A stretch of 33,693 nucleotides of DNA from JBHICC01 sp046759385 (GTDB taxonomy: Bacteria > Pseudomonadota > Gammaproteobacteria > Acidiferrobacterales > SPGG2). Numbering within the stretch: the stretch's first letter is position 1; every line of letters begins with the position of its first letter. The position numbers and the translations under genes were made by a program. The DNA is taken from positions 1 through 33,693 of the forward strand of contig JBHICC010000028.1 in the NCBI GenBank assembly GCA_046759385.1, written 5' to 3'. Of the stretch, positions 15,405 through 23,549 are shown piece after piece. The notes under the pieces are model-generated. The model did no database searches, was not told the DNA's origin, and saw nothing but the letters and a program-made list of their open reading frames with translations.

Positions 15405-16163
15405 ATGAGGATCGATGTCGTTAGCATCTTTCCGACGATGTTCGACGCCGTTACTGATTTTGGCGTAACCGGCAGGGCTGTTGCACGCGGGCTTTTAGCA
15501 GTTCGAGTGTGGGATCCGCGGGACTACACTGAGGACAGGCACCGTACCGTAGACGATCGACCTTACGGCGGTGGCCCCGGTATGGTCATGTTGGCGGAAC
15601 CGCTGGCGCGCGCGATCGAGGCGGCACGTGCTAGCTACGCCGAGACACCGCGGGTGGCCTACCTCTCGCCGCAGGGACGCCGCCTGAATCATTCGGCAAT
15701 TCAAGGCCTCGCTCGCCGGCCGGGGTTGCTCCTGTTAGCAGGGCGCTATGAGGGTGTTGACGAGCGCGTACTAGCGGGTGAGGTCGACGAGGAGTGGTCG
15801 ATCGGTGACTATGTGCTCTCGGGTGGCGAGCTCGCGGCTATGGTTATGATCGACGCGATTGCCCGCCAGGTTCCGGGTGTGCTCGGCGATGCCGATTCGG
15901 CGCAACAGGACTCCTATGCCGAGGGGCTGCTCGATTGCGAGCATTACACACGCCCTGAGCGCTGGCGTGGGCAACGCATTCCGGAGGTATTGCTGTCGGG
16001 CAATCACGAGGAAATCCGCCGCTGGCGATTGAAACGTTCTCTTGGAAGGACGTGGTTACGACGCCCAGATCTGTTAGAGGCGCAGGCATTGGATACCGAG
16101 TCGCGGCACTTGCTGGAAGAGTTCAAACAAGAACATGCGCAAGAATCGGGAGCTAGGCGATGA
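15405..16163 (+). CDS. trmD: tRNA (guanine37-N1)-methyltransferase
   Basis: Methylates G37 next to the anticodon with S-adenosylmethionine, preventing +1 frameshifting. A 252-residue SPOUT-class enzyme with a trefoil knot. Visible blocks are DVVSIFPTMFDAVTDFGVTGRA at the start, DDRPYGGGPGMVM, the cofactor knot LLAGRYEGVDERV and SIGDYVLSGGELAAMVMID, and the GLLDCEHYTRPE segment. Length and motifs are normal. The last four bases (ATGA) overlap the rplS start. Confidence 0.97.
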   Translation: MRIDVVSIFPTMFDAVTDFGVTGRAVARGLLAVRVWDPRDYTEDRHRTVDDRPYGGGPGMVMLAEPLARAIEAARASYAETPRVAYLSPQGRRLNHSAIQGLARRPGLLLLAGRYEGVDERVLAGEVDEEWSIGDYVLSGGELAAMVMIDAIARQVPGVLGDADSAQQDSYAEGLLDCEHYTRPERWRGQRIPEVLLSGNHEEIRRWRLKRSLGRTWLRRPDLLEAQALDTESRHLLEEFKQEHAQESGARR

Positions 16164-16513
16164 GTAAGATCATTCAGGAAATCGAAACGCAAGAAATCGA
16201 CCGGCTTGACAAGAAGATCCCAAGCTTCGCGCCTGGAGACACCGTATCGGTTCATGTGACGGTGGTGGAAGGCGGGCGCAAAAGGTTACAGGCATTTGAA
16301 GGTATGGTCATTGCTCGCAGAAACCGCGGCCTTAACTCCTCTTTTACGGTTCGGAAAATATCCTATGGTGAAGGCGTCGAACGCGTTTTTCCGCTTTACA
16401 GCCCGGCGATCGCGAAAATCCAAGTGAAGCGCCGAGGTGATGTAAGGCGTGCCAAGCTATACTATTTGCGTGGTCGTACCGGTAAGGCTGCAAGAATTCG
16501 TGAGAAGATCTAG
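16160..16513 (+). CDS. rplS: 50S ribosomal protein L19
   Basis: Large-subunit protein at the 30S-50S interface and last gene of the rpsP operon. It has 117 residues and shows FAPGDTVSVHV, RLQAFEGMVIARRNRGLNSSFTVRKIS and VERVFPLYSP, with the basic RGDVRRAKLYYLRGRTGKAARI tail. Its ATG overlaps the trmD stop by four bases, so translation is probably coupled. I see no clear rho-independent terminator in the 196 bases that follow. Confidence 0.98.
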   Translation: MSKIIQEIETQEIDRLDKKIPSFAPGDTVSVHVTVVEGGRKRLQAFEGMVIARRNRGLNSSFTVRKISYGEGVERVFPLYSPAIAKIQVKRRGDVRRAKLYYLRGRTGKAARIREKI

Positions 16514-16709
16514 CCACCGCGAACGCCTTTGATCGTAGACACAAGTCCTGGACGGGTTGGGCTGCCTTGTACAAGCGTGTCGCTTCACGGTGTTATTGCG
16601 CGCTCTTTGCTAACAGCTAGTCTCGTTGTTTGATCGCAAGTAATCACGACCTTGGTCTATACTGGTAGCTAGCCCCATACCATCACATCAGTTAAGCTCG
16701 AGTTCCGTT

Positions 16710-18512
16710 ATGGGTGCTCGAACGAACCGCATTGCCGTCACCGAGAGACTTAGACCTCACGCTCTGGCTTTGTCAGCATCCTTAGTGCTGGCCGCGCTTT
16801 CCTCACCGCTTGGTGCCAGCGAGCTCGAGCGCGTCGTTGCCGTGGCCCGCGGCGGGGCCACGGAGCTCGCCCTTCGCCTTTTGGACAAATATCAACCCCC
16901 GGGCGATCAGCGCGAAAACTGGACCCGTTGGGAGAAGGAGCGTCTTGCCATCCTCGCACAGAAGCGGCGCTGGGATGACATTGCCCGGCGCGTGGACGAG
17001 TTACCATCGGGTTTGCCGGAGCCTTTCGTGCGATGGGCGCAGGCTGAAGCGGCCAAGTCGCAGCTTGCGGCCGAAGATGGGGTAGCAGCACGCAAGTATT
17101 TGCGGCGCCTTCTATGGGGCAGAAAGGTCGATGCTAAGCAGTTTGCAAAATGGCGCCGTATGGTAATTCGTAGCTACGTCATCGAAAATAACATTACCGA
17201 CGCCAATACGGCATTACTCCGTTACAAGCAGGACTACCGCGTCAACAACGACGCGTGGCGCCTGCTGCATGCCAAAGTGCTATTGCGGGTCGGGCGCAAC
17301 AAGAACGCCTTCGATGTGTTGCAGCAGACTCAGTCGACCGAGGGCCGAACCTTACGATCCTTAGCGGGTTTGCGCAGCGGTATCTATAAGGCACCGGCGG
17401 TCAAAGCCGAAGGACTAAAGGTCGTTGAGGCAACGGCACGAAAGCCGCAGCTGCAGCGCACCGCGTGGATGCTCGTAGCCGAAGCCGCGGCCAAGATTAG
17501 CGATGACGCCTATCGGGTGATTGCGCTCGAGCGTGCGATTGCCCTTTCGACGAGCCCGGCGAGTTCCCGCGATCAGATATTTCGCCTTAGCGCGGATGAC
17601 TTGTGGCAGGCCTATCAGTGGTTAGCGGAAAGACTTGGAAATAGGATGCATTTGCTCGTCGGCAATGATGATGCTTGGATGGAACAAGCGCAGTACTACG
17701 AGAGCGAAGAGCAATCTTACGCCCGAGCCTTTTATGCCTTCATGGCCCAGCGTGGAAGCGACCCCAAAGTTCGTCGTCTTGCGCACACGCGTTTGGCAGA
17801 TTCTTTATTCAAGGATAATGGTGCAGAGGTTGTTCGTTGGCTTTATACACGTTCGAAACAGTTTGACAGCCTCGAAGCGATTCCTGACACCGTGCGTTAC
17901 AAACTAGCGGACGAAGCGCTGAAACGTCGCGACATCCATTTCGCCGCGCGCCTGTTGAAAGGGCTCGATAAACCGCCCCCTGGCGAGGACCCAGAGCAGT
18001 GGTCGCTACGACGGGCTCGCGTGTTGATCTATGCTGGTGATTTTAGGGCCGCTGCCTTATGGCTCAGTCAGATTCTCGATCACAAGCGTAGTCTGGATTC
18101 CCCCTTTGCGGATCGCTACGTGCAGGTGCTGTTCGATCTTCAAGCAGTCGATAAGCATGTCGAGGCCTATGCACTACTCGATTCGGTGTTCTCGCTAACA
18201 GACAATGCGCAACAGCGCCGCGAAATATTGTTTTGGATGGCCGATTCCAAGAGTGCAATGGGTGAGTATCAGCAAGCAGGTGAGCTTTACTTGCGGTCTG
18301 CTAGTTTTGGTAAGGCAGGCGGCGCTGATCCCTGGGGCCATACTGCGCGCTTTCGCGCGGCTGAAGCGCTCGGGAAAGCCGGTTTGGTCGCTGATGCGCG
18401 TGGTGTCTACCGTAAGCTGTTGGAACAAACTGTGGATCAGAGACGACGCGCTTTGATCGAGCGAAATATTCAACAGCTGTGGCTACGCGAGCAGCAGACG
18501 ACGCCGCAGTAA
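16710..18512 (+). CDS. large exported helical-repeat (TPR-like) protein, unknown function
   Basis: A 600-residue protein with an N-terminal signal peptide (hydrophobic core ALALSASLVLAALSSPLGAS, cleavage near residue 37). The rest is almost wholly alpha-helical, with repeated motifs of the tetratricopeptide type (A..W..LA.....YEKAI-like units such as SAMGEYQQAGELYLRSA and AGLVADARGVYRKLLEQ near the C-terminus). No catalytic domain is visible. In particular there is no transglycosylase ExxS motif at the end, although soluble lytic transglycosylases have a similar helical body. A periplasmic scaffold or assembly role is plausible only. It stands just upstream of the ogt relic and xerD. Confidence 0.8.
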   Translation: MGARTNRIAVTERLRPHALALSASLVLAALSSPLGASELERVVAVARGGATELALRLLDKYQPPGDQRENWTRWEKERLAILAQKRRWDDIARRVDELPSGLPEPFVRWAQAEAAKSQLAAEDGVAARKYLRRLLWGRKVDAKQFAKWRRMVIRSYVIENNITDANTALLRYKQDYRVNNDAWRLLHAKVLLRVGRNKNAFDVLQQTQSTEGRTLRSLAGLRSGIYKAPAVKAEGLKVVEATARKPQLQRTAWMLVAEAAAKISDDAYRVIALERAIALSTSPASSRDQIFRLSADDLWQAYQWLAERLGNRMHLLVGNDDAWMEQAQYYESEEQSYARAFYAFMAQRGSDPKVRRLAHTRLADSLFKDNGAEVVRWLYTRSKQFDSLEAIPDTVRYKLADEALKRRDIHFAARLLKGLDKPPPGEDPEQWSLRRARVLIYAGDFRAAALWLSQILDHKRSLDSPFADRYVQVLFDLQAVDKHVEAYALLDSVFSLTDNAQQRREILFWMADSKSAMGEYQQAGELYLRSASFGKAGGADPWGHTARFRAAEALGKAGLVADARGVYRKLLEQTVDQRRRALIERNIQQLWLREQQTTPQ

Positions 18513-18841
18513 TCCAAGCTCCTTTCGGCGTGCTCGGAATCAGAGCGGCCGAAAGCGCGCTCGCCAGCATCGAACTGCTAGCATGTCGCTGTCGTATATG
18601 CCCGTCGGGAGATAGCTTGATTGACGAGGTATGTCGGCAATTCAGTACTTACTCGTATGACCCTCATTACAGGCTAGATCTGACGAGACGGTGCTCGCGG
18701 GTACACTGTTTCAAAGGCGTGTTTGGCATCTCGTGCGGGATGGAATTCCTCCTGACCGCGTCGTTCGTTACGGCCAACACGCCCGTCGGCGGAACAGTGC
18801 GTATCAAGAAATGGTTATTGGCGCATGAACGAGTCGGATGA
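18479..18841 (+). pseudogene. decayed methylated-DNA-protein cysteine methyltransferase (ogt-like)
   Basis: Pieces of an O6-alkylguanine alkyltransferase lie here in different frames. The frame of 18479 gives AVIQAPFGVLGIRAAESALA and DEVCRQFSTYSYDPHYRLDL. The frame starting at 18691 continues with GTLFQRRVWHLV, IPPDRVVRYGQHAR. Back in the first frame, the end reads GGTVRIKKWLLAHERVG, matching the family C-terminus (GG....KRWLLAHE). The catalytic PCHR segment and the residues around it are missing, so there is one frameshift near 18690 and an internal deletion between the YG..A block and GG. The relic overlaps the end of the TPR-like gene and, by 17 bases, the start of xerD. It cannot make an active protein. 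Confidence 0.75.
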
Positions 18842-19724
18842 AGCTGTAATCGACCGCTTTCTCGATGGGTTGTGGATGGAGCATGGCCTGAGCAACAACA
18901 CATTGAGCGCGTACCGAAGTGATCTAGCCGGTTGCAGCAACTGGCTCGCGGGCAAACGTGTGCGGCTCACCGAGGCGAGCCGGGCCGATCTATTGAGTTA
19001 TATTTCACACTGCGTGCGTGTGGGCGCCCGACCGCGTACGACTGCGCGTCTGTTGTCGGCATTGCGTCGGTTCTACCGTTATCTGCTACACGAAGGACTA
19101 TTGACAAGTGACCCTACGGCGGATCTTGAAGCTCCTAAATTGGGACGCCCGCTGCCACAATCTCTGACCGAAGCGCAGGTCGAGCAGCTGTTAGCTGCCC
19201 CCGACGTCACTACCCCTTTGGGTCTGCGCGACCGCGCCATGCTCGAGATGTTGTACGCGACAGGCCTCAGGGTCTCAGAACTGGTCGCATTGACGTTGCG
19301 CCAGTTAAGTCTGGAGGCGGGGGTTGTACGCGTTGTGGGCAAAGGCGATCGGGAACGCCTGGTGCCGATCGGAGAGGAGGCAACTAGCTGGCTTACGCGA
19401 TATCTTTCACAAGGGCGTACGGCATTCCTAGGGGACGGGCAATCGGACGTCCTATTTGCGACGTCACGCGGAAGCGGCATGACGCGACAGGCGTTTTGGT
19501 ACAACCTAAAGCGTTATGCACGCTATGCGGGGATTGAGGCTAGAAAGCTCTCGCCCCATACCTTGCGGCACGCATTTGCGACACACTTGTTAAATCATGG
19601 TGCCGATTTGCGGGTTGTACAAATGCTGTTGGGACACGCAGACCTATCGACGACACAAATCTACACTCATGTAGCCCGTGCGCGTCTCAAGCAGCTGCAC
19701 GCCGAACATCACCCGAGGGGTTGA
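18825..19724 (+). CDS. xerD: site-specific tyrosine recombinase XerD
   Basis: With XerC it resolves chromosome dimers at dif during division. The 299-residue protein has an N-terminal SAM-like core-binding domain (GLSNNTLSAYRSDL) and a C-terminal catalytic domain with all active residues: Arg149 (ATGLRVSEL), Lys173 (GKGDRERLVPIG), His245 and Arg248 (SPHTLRHAFATHLL), His271 (LLGHADLSTTQ) and Tyr280 (IYTHV). Similarity is higher to XerD than XerC (LSPHTLRHAFATHLLNHGADLRVVQMLLGH). The ATG lies inside the tail of the ogt relic. No xerC or dif site was seen in the window. Confidence 0.94.
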   Translation: MNESDEAVIDRFLDGLWMEHGLSNNTLSAYRSDLAGCSNWLAGKRVRLTEASRADLLSYISHCVRVGARPRTTARLLSALRRFYRYLLHEGLLTSDPTADLEAPKLGRPLPQSLTEAQVEQLLAAPDVTTPLGLRDRAMLEMLYATGLRVSELVALTLRQLSLEAGVVRVVGKGDRERLVPIGEEATSWLTRYLSQGRTAFLGDGQSDVLFATSRGSGMTRQAFWYNLKRYARYAGIEARKLSPHTLRHAFATHLLNHGADLRVVQMLLGHADLSTTQIYTHVARARLKQLHAEHHPRG

Positions 19725-19759
19725 CTGGTTCAGTAGCGAACAGGGAGTTTCGGGCTCGC

Positions 19760-20476
19760 TTAGTGATAGAGCGCAGATCTTTCGACCCCAGTGCTGTGGC
19801 TATCCATTGGAAAGACCACAACACCTGAGATCTGCTTATAGCCCAGAACCAAGGAGAGTTTGTGAATTAGCCGCTTCCAGTTTACAGACTCAATGCGTCT
19901 TCGCATCACTTCCGCTAGCACGGGTTTGAGCGTTTCGGGTTGCCTGTCGAGGCTGGGGAGAGAGTGAAAGCTTTCCCACGCCATATAGGCGAGCCCGAGT
20001 GTGAGCAGCTTGATGATCCAACCTGGTTCACTCAACCCGATCCAAGTGAGCGCGGCAAAAATCGTTGCAATCAGGGAGTACAGACCTTGTCTTACCGTTT
20101 GCGCCCGGGCTTTGCGGTTCTCAGCTAGGGCGCTTCGCAGTCTCAGCTCTGTCACCCTCGACTCTACAATATGAGTGGTGTGAAGGTCGCGGATCATCGT
20201 GAGTATTCTTGTCAGTCGCTCGCGATGGTGGCGATTCTTAACGCCGAAAGAATTTATTGCAGCCTCAAGCGCTTCGCGAAACCGATAGTCGGCTGCATCG
20301 TCCTTTCGACGTTCATTAAACAAATCGGCGGCATGGTTGAGTACGAACCGAAGCTCTAGGACCTCAGATACATCAATCGGGAAGCGTAAGCCGAGCAAGC
20401 TGTTATAGAAGGAGGGAAAATCCTGGGCGGTTACTTCTAGGTCACCCAGCTCGCCCGCTACGGTTTGATTGTCCAT
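19760..20476 (-). CDS. two-helix membrane protein of unknown function
   Basis: From the ATG at 20476 (after a GGGGTGG ribosome binding site) it is 238 residues. The N-terminal 125 residues are charged and helical (a likely coiled region around SRVTELRLRSALAENRKARAQ). Two hydrophobic helices follow at about 132-150 and 154-172, then a basic C-terminal domain. I recognise no family. An upstream frame to 20548 would add 24 residues without family support. It is convergent with xerD, stands alone, and is flanked by a long unexplained region. Codon choice looks somewhat more AT-rich than in neighbouring housekeeping genes by eye, so acquisition by transfer is possible but unproven. Confidence 0.72.
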   Translation of the reverse strand: MDNQTVAGELGDLEVTAQDFPSFYNSLLGLRFPIDVSEVLELRFVLNHAADLFNERRKDDAADYRFREALEAAINSFGVKNRHHRERLTRILTMIRDLHTTHIVESRVTELRLRSALAENRKARAQTVRQGLYSLIATIFAALTWIGLSEPGWIIKLLTLGLAYMAWESFHSLPSLDRQPETLKPVLAEVMRRRIESVNWKRLIHKLSLVLGYKQISGVVVFPMDSHSTGVERSALYH

Positions 20477-21031
20477 TGAGCCACCCCTGCCGTCGGAATT
20501 CCTTTTGATCCTTGTTATTCTGTGCCCCGATGTGAGCGAGCATTGCAAGTATACCAGTGAGCCCTGACGGTGTCAGGATAGACTGGATATTTTTACCAAA
20601 GAATAGCCGACGGGTTCTTGGGCTTCTAGGCAAAGCCGTCGTGGTACGTTGAAACGGTCTCCAGCCGTTGCTTCCGTGGCCAAAAAGAGCGCCGCAGTTT
20701 TCGCCCGGATAGCCTCCACTCTCGCTTTCAACCGATTAACGACCTTGACGGGCATCTTTCCACAGTCCGGCTAAGATTGTCATCCGCGAGTGGGTCTTGG
20801 CGGCTACAGTGACGGCTGACCCCTCACCGTAACGGCGGGTACCACGAAAGCCGGACCCGCATCGGTCGTGAACGGTTAAACGGCACAGGGTCAGTTAACA
20901 TCGGCCATCTAGGACTCGCACATTCGGGGTTCAACCTTGCAGGCTCAGCCCGTAAACTATCGCCCGACTTCTCAGGCGGCAGGCGGCTACGCCGACCTTC
21001 CGGACCCCGGGAACTGTGGGTGGAGGAAGCT
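20477..21031. other. long intergenic region upstream of gltA, mostly unexplained
   Basis: About 555 bases. It holds a small inverted repeat CCTGAC-GGT-GTCAGG (20562-20576), a doubtful 60-residue minus-strand ORF (20573-20755, beginning MPVKVVNRLKARVEAIRAKT, no recognised family, poor start context), and a strong hairpin at 20835-20860. The gltA ribosome binding site GGAGGA is at 21022-21027. I see no convincing sigma-70 promoter and no RNA family I can name. Confidence 0.5.
20835..20860. other. hairpin in the gltA upstream region
   Basis: GCGGGT (20835-20840) pairs with ACCCGC (20855-20860), and the stem can be extended by CC/GG with one bulged A. It lies about 170 bases before gltA. Possible structured leader or leftover repeat; unassigned. 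Confidence 0.4.
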
Positions 21032-22315
21032 ATGGCAAACACGCAGTACAAAGCGGTTATCTTTGACAACGGGCAAGAAAGCGATTTGCCGGTGCTAGAG
21101 GGCACGATGGGCCCCGCGGCACTGGATATCCAAGACCTCCACGACAAGCATGGATTACTCGCTTTCGACCCTGGATTTCGTTCCACCGCTGCCTGTAAAA
21201 GCGCAATCACCTTTATCGACGGCGATGCGGGTGTTTTACTTTATCGCGGTTATCCGATCGAGGAGCTGGCGGAGAAGAGTAACTTTGTTGAGGTAGCTTA
21301 TCTGCTGATGTTCGGTGACTTACCGAACAAGAAAGAATATAAAAACTTTTGGAATATCGTTAGCCACCACAGCCTGCTGCATGAGCAGGTGTTGAGCTTC
21401 TACCATGGCTTTCGACGCGACGCGCACCCGATGGCAATCATGGTGGGTGTGGCCGGTGCGCTGTCGGCTTTTTACCACGACGATATGGACGTAAGCGATG
21501 GCGAGCACCGGTTGCAGGCGGCGATCCGGTTGGTGGCCAAGATGCCCACGATCGCTGCTGCAAGCTATACGTACAGTATTGGCCGTCCGCCGCGCTACCC
21601 ACGCAATGACCTGGACTACGCGTCGAACTTCCTACAAATGATGTTTGGAGTACCGAGCGAGCAGTACGAGGTCGACCCAGTTTTGGCGCAGGCGATGGAT
21701 TTGATATTGTTGCTGCACGCCGATCACGAACAGAACGCGTCGACCTCAACGGTGCGTATGGCAGCGTCATCGGGCGCTAACCCTTTTGCGTGTATCGCAG
21801 CTGGGATTGCGAGCCTGTGGGGACCGGCGCACGGCGGCGCGAATGAAGCGGTGTTGAAAATGTTGATGGACATTGCCAAGCCGGAAAATATCCCTAACGC
21901 CATTGCGCGCGCTAAGGACAAAGACGATCCCTTCCGGTTAATGGGGTTTGGCCATCGCGTTTACCGGAATGTCGATCCACGCGCACGTGTGATCCAGAAG
22001 ACCGCAAAGAAAGTCCTGAGCCATCTTGGTGTCGATGACCCGCTGCTCGAGGTTGCGGCAAGGCTTGAAGAGATTGCGGTCAACGACGAGTATTTTCTTG
22101 AACGCAAGCTTTATCCGAACGTTGACTTTTATTCCGGCATACTACTGCGCGCGATGGGCCTGCCCACGACCATGTTTACTGCCATCTTTGCGTTGGCGCG
22201 TACCGTTGGTTGGGTTAGTCACTGGCTCGAGCTGCAGCAAGAGAGTCACGGCATCGACCGACCTCGGCAGCTCTATACCGGCGCCAAGCTGCGACACTAC
22301 CCGAAAAGGCGCTAG
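21032..22315 (+). CDS. gltA: citrate synthase
   Basis: Condenses acetyl-CoA and oxaloacetate in the TCA cycle. The 427-residue protein is of the proteobacterial hexameric (type II) kind. Active-site regions are LLLHADHEQNASTSTVR (first His), GFGHRVYRNVDPRA (second His) and LYPNVDFYSGI (catalytic Asp). The start at 21032 follows a good GGAGGA site. A GTG at 21020 would swallow that site and is rejected. It ends by sharing the palindrome CTAG with the stop of the convergent DAHP synthase gene. Confidence 0.97.
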   Translation: MANTQYKAVIFDNGQESDLPVLEGTMGPAALDIQDLHDKHGLLAFDPGFRSTAACKSAITFIDGDAGVLLYRGYPIEELAEKSNFVEVAYLLMFGDLPNKKEYKNFWNIVSHHSLLHEQVLSFYHGFRRDAHPMAIMVGVAGALSAFYHDDMDVSDGEHRLQAAIRLVAKMPTIAAASYTYSIGRPPRYPRNDLDYASNFLQMMFGVPSEQYEVDPVLAQAMDLILLLHADHEQNASTSTVRMAASSGANPFACIAAGIASLWGPAHGGANEAVLKMLMDIAKPENIPNAIARAKDKDDPFRLMGFGHRVYRNVDPRARVIQKTAKKVLSHLGVDDPLLEVAARLEEIAVNDEYFLERKLYPNVDFYSGILLRAMGLPTTMFTAIFALARTVGWVSHWLELQQESHGIDRPRQLYTGAKLRHYPKRR

Positions 22316-23457
22316 CGATTAGCCTGCGAGCGTTGCCGCGCAGTAGAGCGCCCAGTCTGCGCGAGTGCTTTGCGTTTCTCGTAGGCGTCTCGAGCGATTG
22401 CCACATCGGCCAAGAAATGCGGGAGCTCATCCAACAACAATGCTTGGGGCCCATCCACAAGCGCCTTCGCGGGCTCGGGGTGGAAATCCACGAGGATCAT
22501 GTTGGCGCCGGCGATTACGCCCTGGGCCGTGGCGTGGAAGACGTCGAGAATCCCGTCCGGGTCTTTTTCGCGAGAGCCCACCGAATGTGAAGGGTCGACG
22601 CAGACAGGCATGCGGGTCAAACGTTTCACTACCGGCACCTGCGAGAAATCAACGAAATTACGGTGAGGGTCACCGAGATTTGTTTTCATTCCGCGCAATG
22701 CAAACACGATCTTTCGATTGCCTTCACTCGCCAAGTACTCCGCTGCGTTAAGCGATTCCTCGAGCGTGATGCCAAAGCCCCGTTTGAGTAATACGGGCAA
22801 GTCATGTTGGCGTCCGACGATCTTAAGCAACTCGAAGTTCTGCGTATTCCGTGTACCGATCTGTAGCATTACGCCGGTCGGGTGACCGGTCTTTTCCAAG
22901 GCGTCGCGGATCTCGCCGACGTGCGAATCGTGTGTGACTTCCATCGCGATAACCTTGATACCGTGCTTGCCGGCAAGTTCGAACACCCAGCGAAGGCAAG
23001 CAGCACCGTGACCCTGAAAGGCGTAGGGATTAGTGCGTGGCTTATATGCCCCCATGCGTGTACAGACCTGACCGTGCTCTTGCAGTGCGCGCATAATGGT
23101 CTCGGCATATTCAGGCGTGTCAACCGCGCACAGCCCGGCAAAGACGTTAAGTCCGCTCTGATCGAACCGTACACCGTTATATTCAAAACCGGTGGGCCGG
23201 CTATCGTCCTTATGTCGTCCGATGATGCGATACTCTTCCGAGACCCGCACAACCCTTTCGACCCCGGCGAGACTCTCGATCTCGGCTTTGTCGAGCGCGG
23301 ACGTGTCGCCAATCAGGTAAATCTCCGTCAAGGTTTGTTTTGCTCCGACCTCTTGGTGCACACGAGTGGTGACTTGCGGCTTTGCGTTGAGATACTCCAG
23401 CACCTGCCGGAATTCCAGGCTGCCGTGACCGATGTCGGGCTGGAGTATGACAATCAT
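22312..23457 (-). CDS. 3-deoxy-7-phosphoheptulonate (DAHP) synthase, divergent type I-beta
   Basis: First step of the shikimate pathway (PEP plus erythrose-4-phosphate). The 381-residue protein has an N-terminal ferredoxin/ACT-like regulatory domain (about 1-75) and a TIM barrel as in Thermotoga-type enzymes. Recognisable pieces are the metal Cys110 (AGLCAVD), YKPRTNPYAFQG (138-148), QIGTRNTQNFELLK, PVLLKRG and DPSHSVG (His291). Differences from the usual family include LRGMKTN where ERGIRT is expected, a seven-residue insertion after DPSHSVG, and Asp324 (VDFHPEP) where the Glu ligand is usual. Asp335 is kept. Activity is likely, but the substrate is not certain. It follows aguB on the same strand. 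Confidence 0.82.
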   Translation of the reverse strand: MIVILQPDIGHGSLEFRQVLEYLNAKPQVTTRVHQEVGAKQTLTEIYLIGDTSALDKAEIESLAGVERVVRVSEEYRIIGRHKDDSRPTGFEYNGVRFDQSGLNVFAGLCAVDTPEYAETIMRALQEHGQVCTRMGAYKPRTNPYAFQGHGAACLRWVFELAGKHGIKVIAMEVTHDSHVGEIRDALEKTGHPTGVMLQIGTRNTQNFELLKIVGRQHDLPVLLKRGFGITLEESLNAAEYLASEGNRKIVFALRGMKTNLGDPHRNFVDFSQVPVVKRLTRMPVCVDPSHSVGSREKDPDGILDVFHATAQGVIAGANMILVDFHPEPAKALVDGPQALLLDELPHFLADVAIARDAYEKRKALAQTGRSTARQRSQANR

Positions 23458-23549
23458 TCGTGCGCGGCGACGTATTGAGAATCGACTATTTTAGCAGCTG
23501 CGGCGTCGAAAATACCGGCGAGGGAGAGATCGGCAAGGGCGTTCGCGGA

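Noticed and set aside
16537..16580. GACAC...GTGTC with CTTGTACAAG as the rplS terminator
   Set aside because: Pairing is interrupted, the loop is long and no T run follows.
16750..17091. 113-residue minus-strand ORF
   Set aside because: Antisense to the signal peptide and N-terminus of the helical-repeat protein; no family marks.
20910..20960. tRNA-like T-loop (GGTTCAACC) upstream of gltA
   Set aside because: The flanking bases do not form a T stem, and no acceptor or anticodon arm can be drawn.
22882..23478. 198-residue open frame on the plus strand
   Set aside because: Antisense shadow of the DAHP synthase gene.
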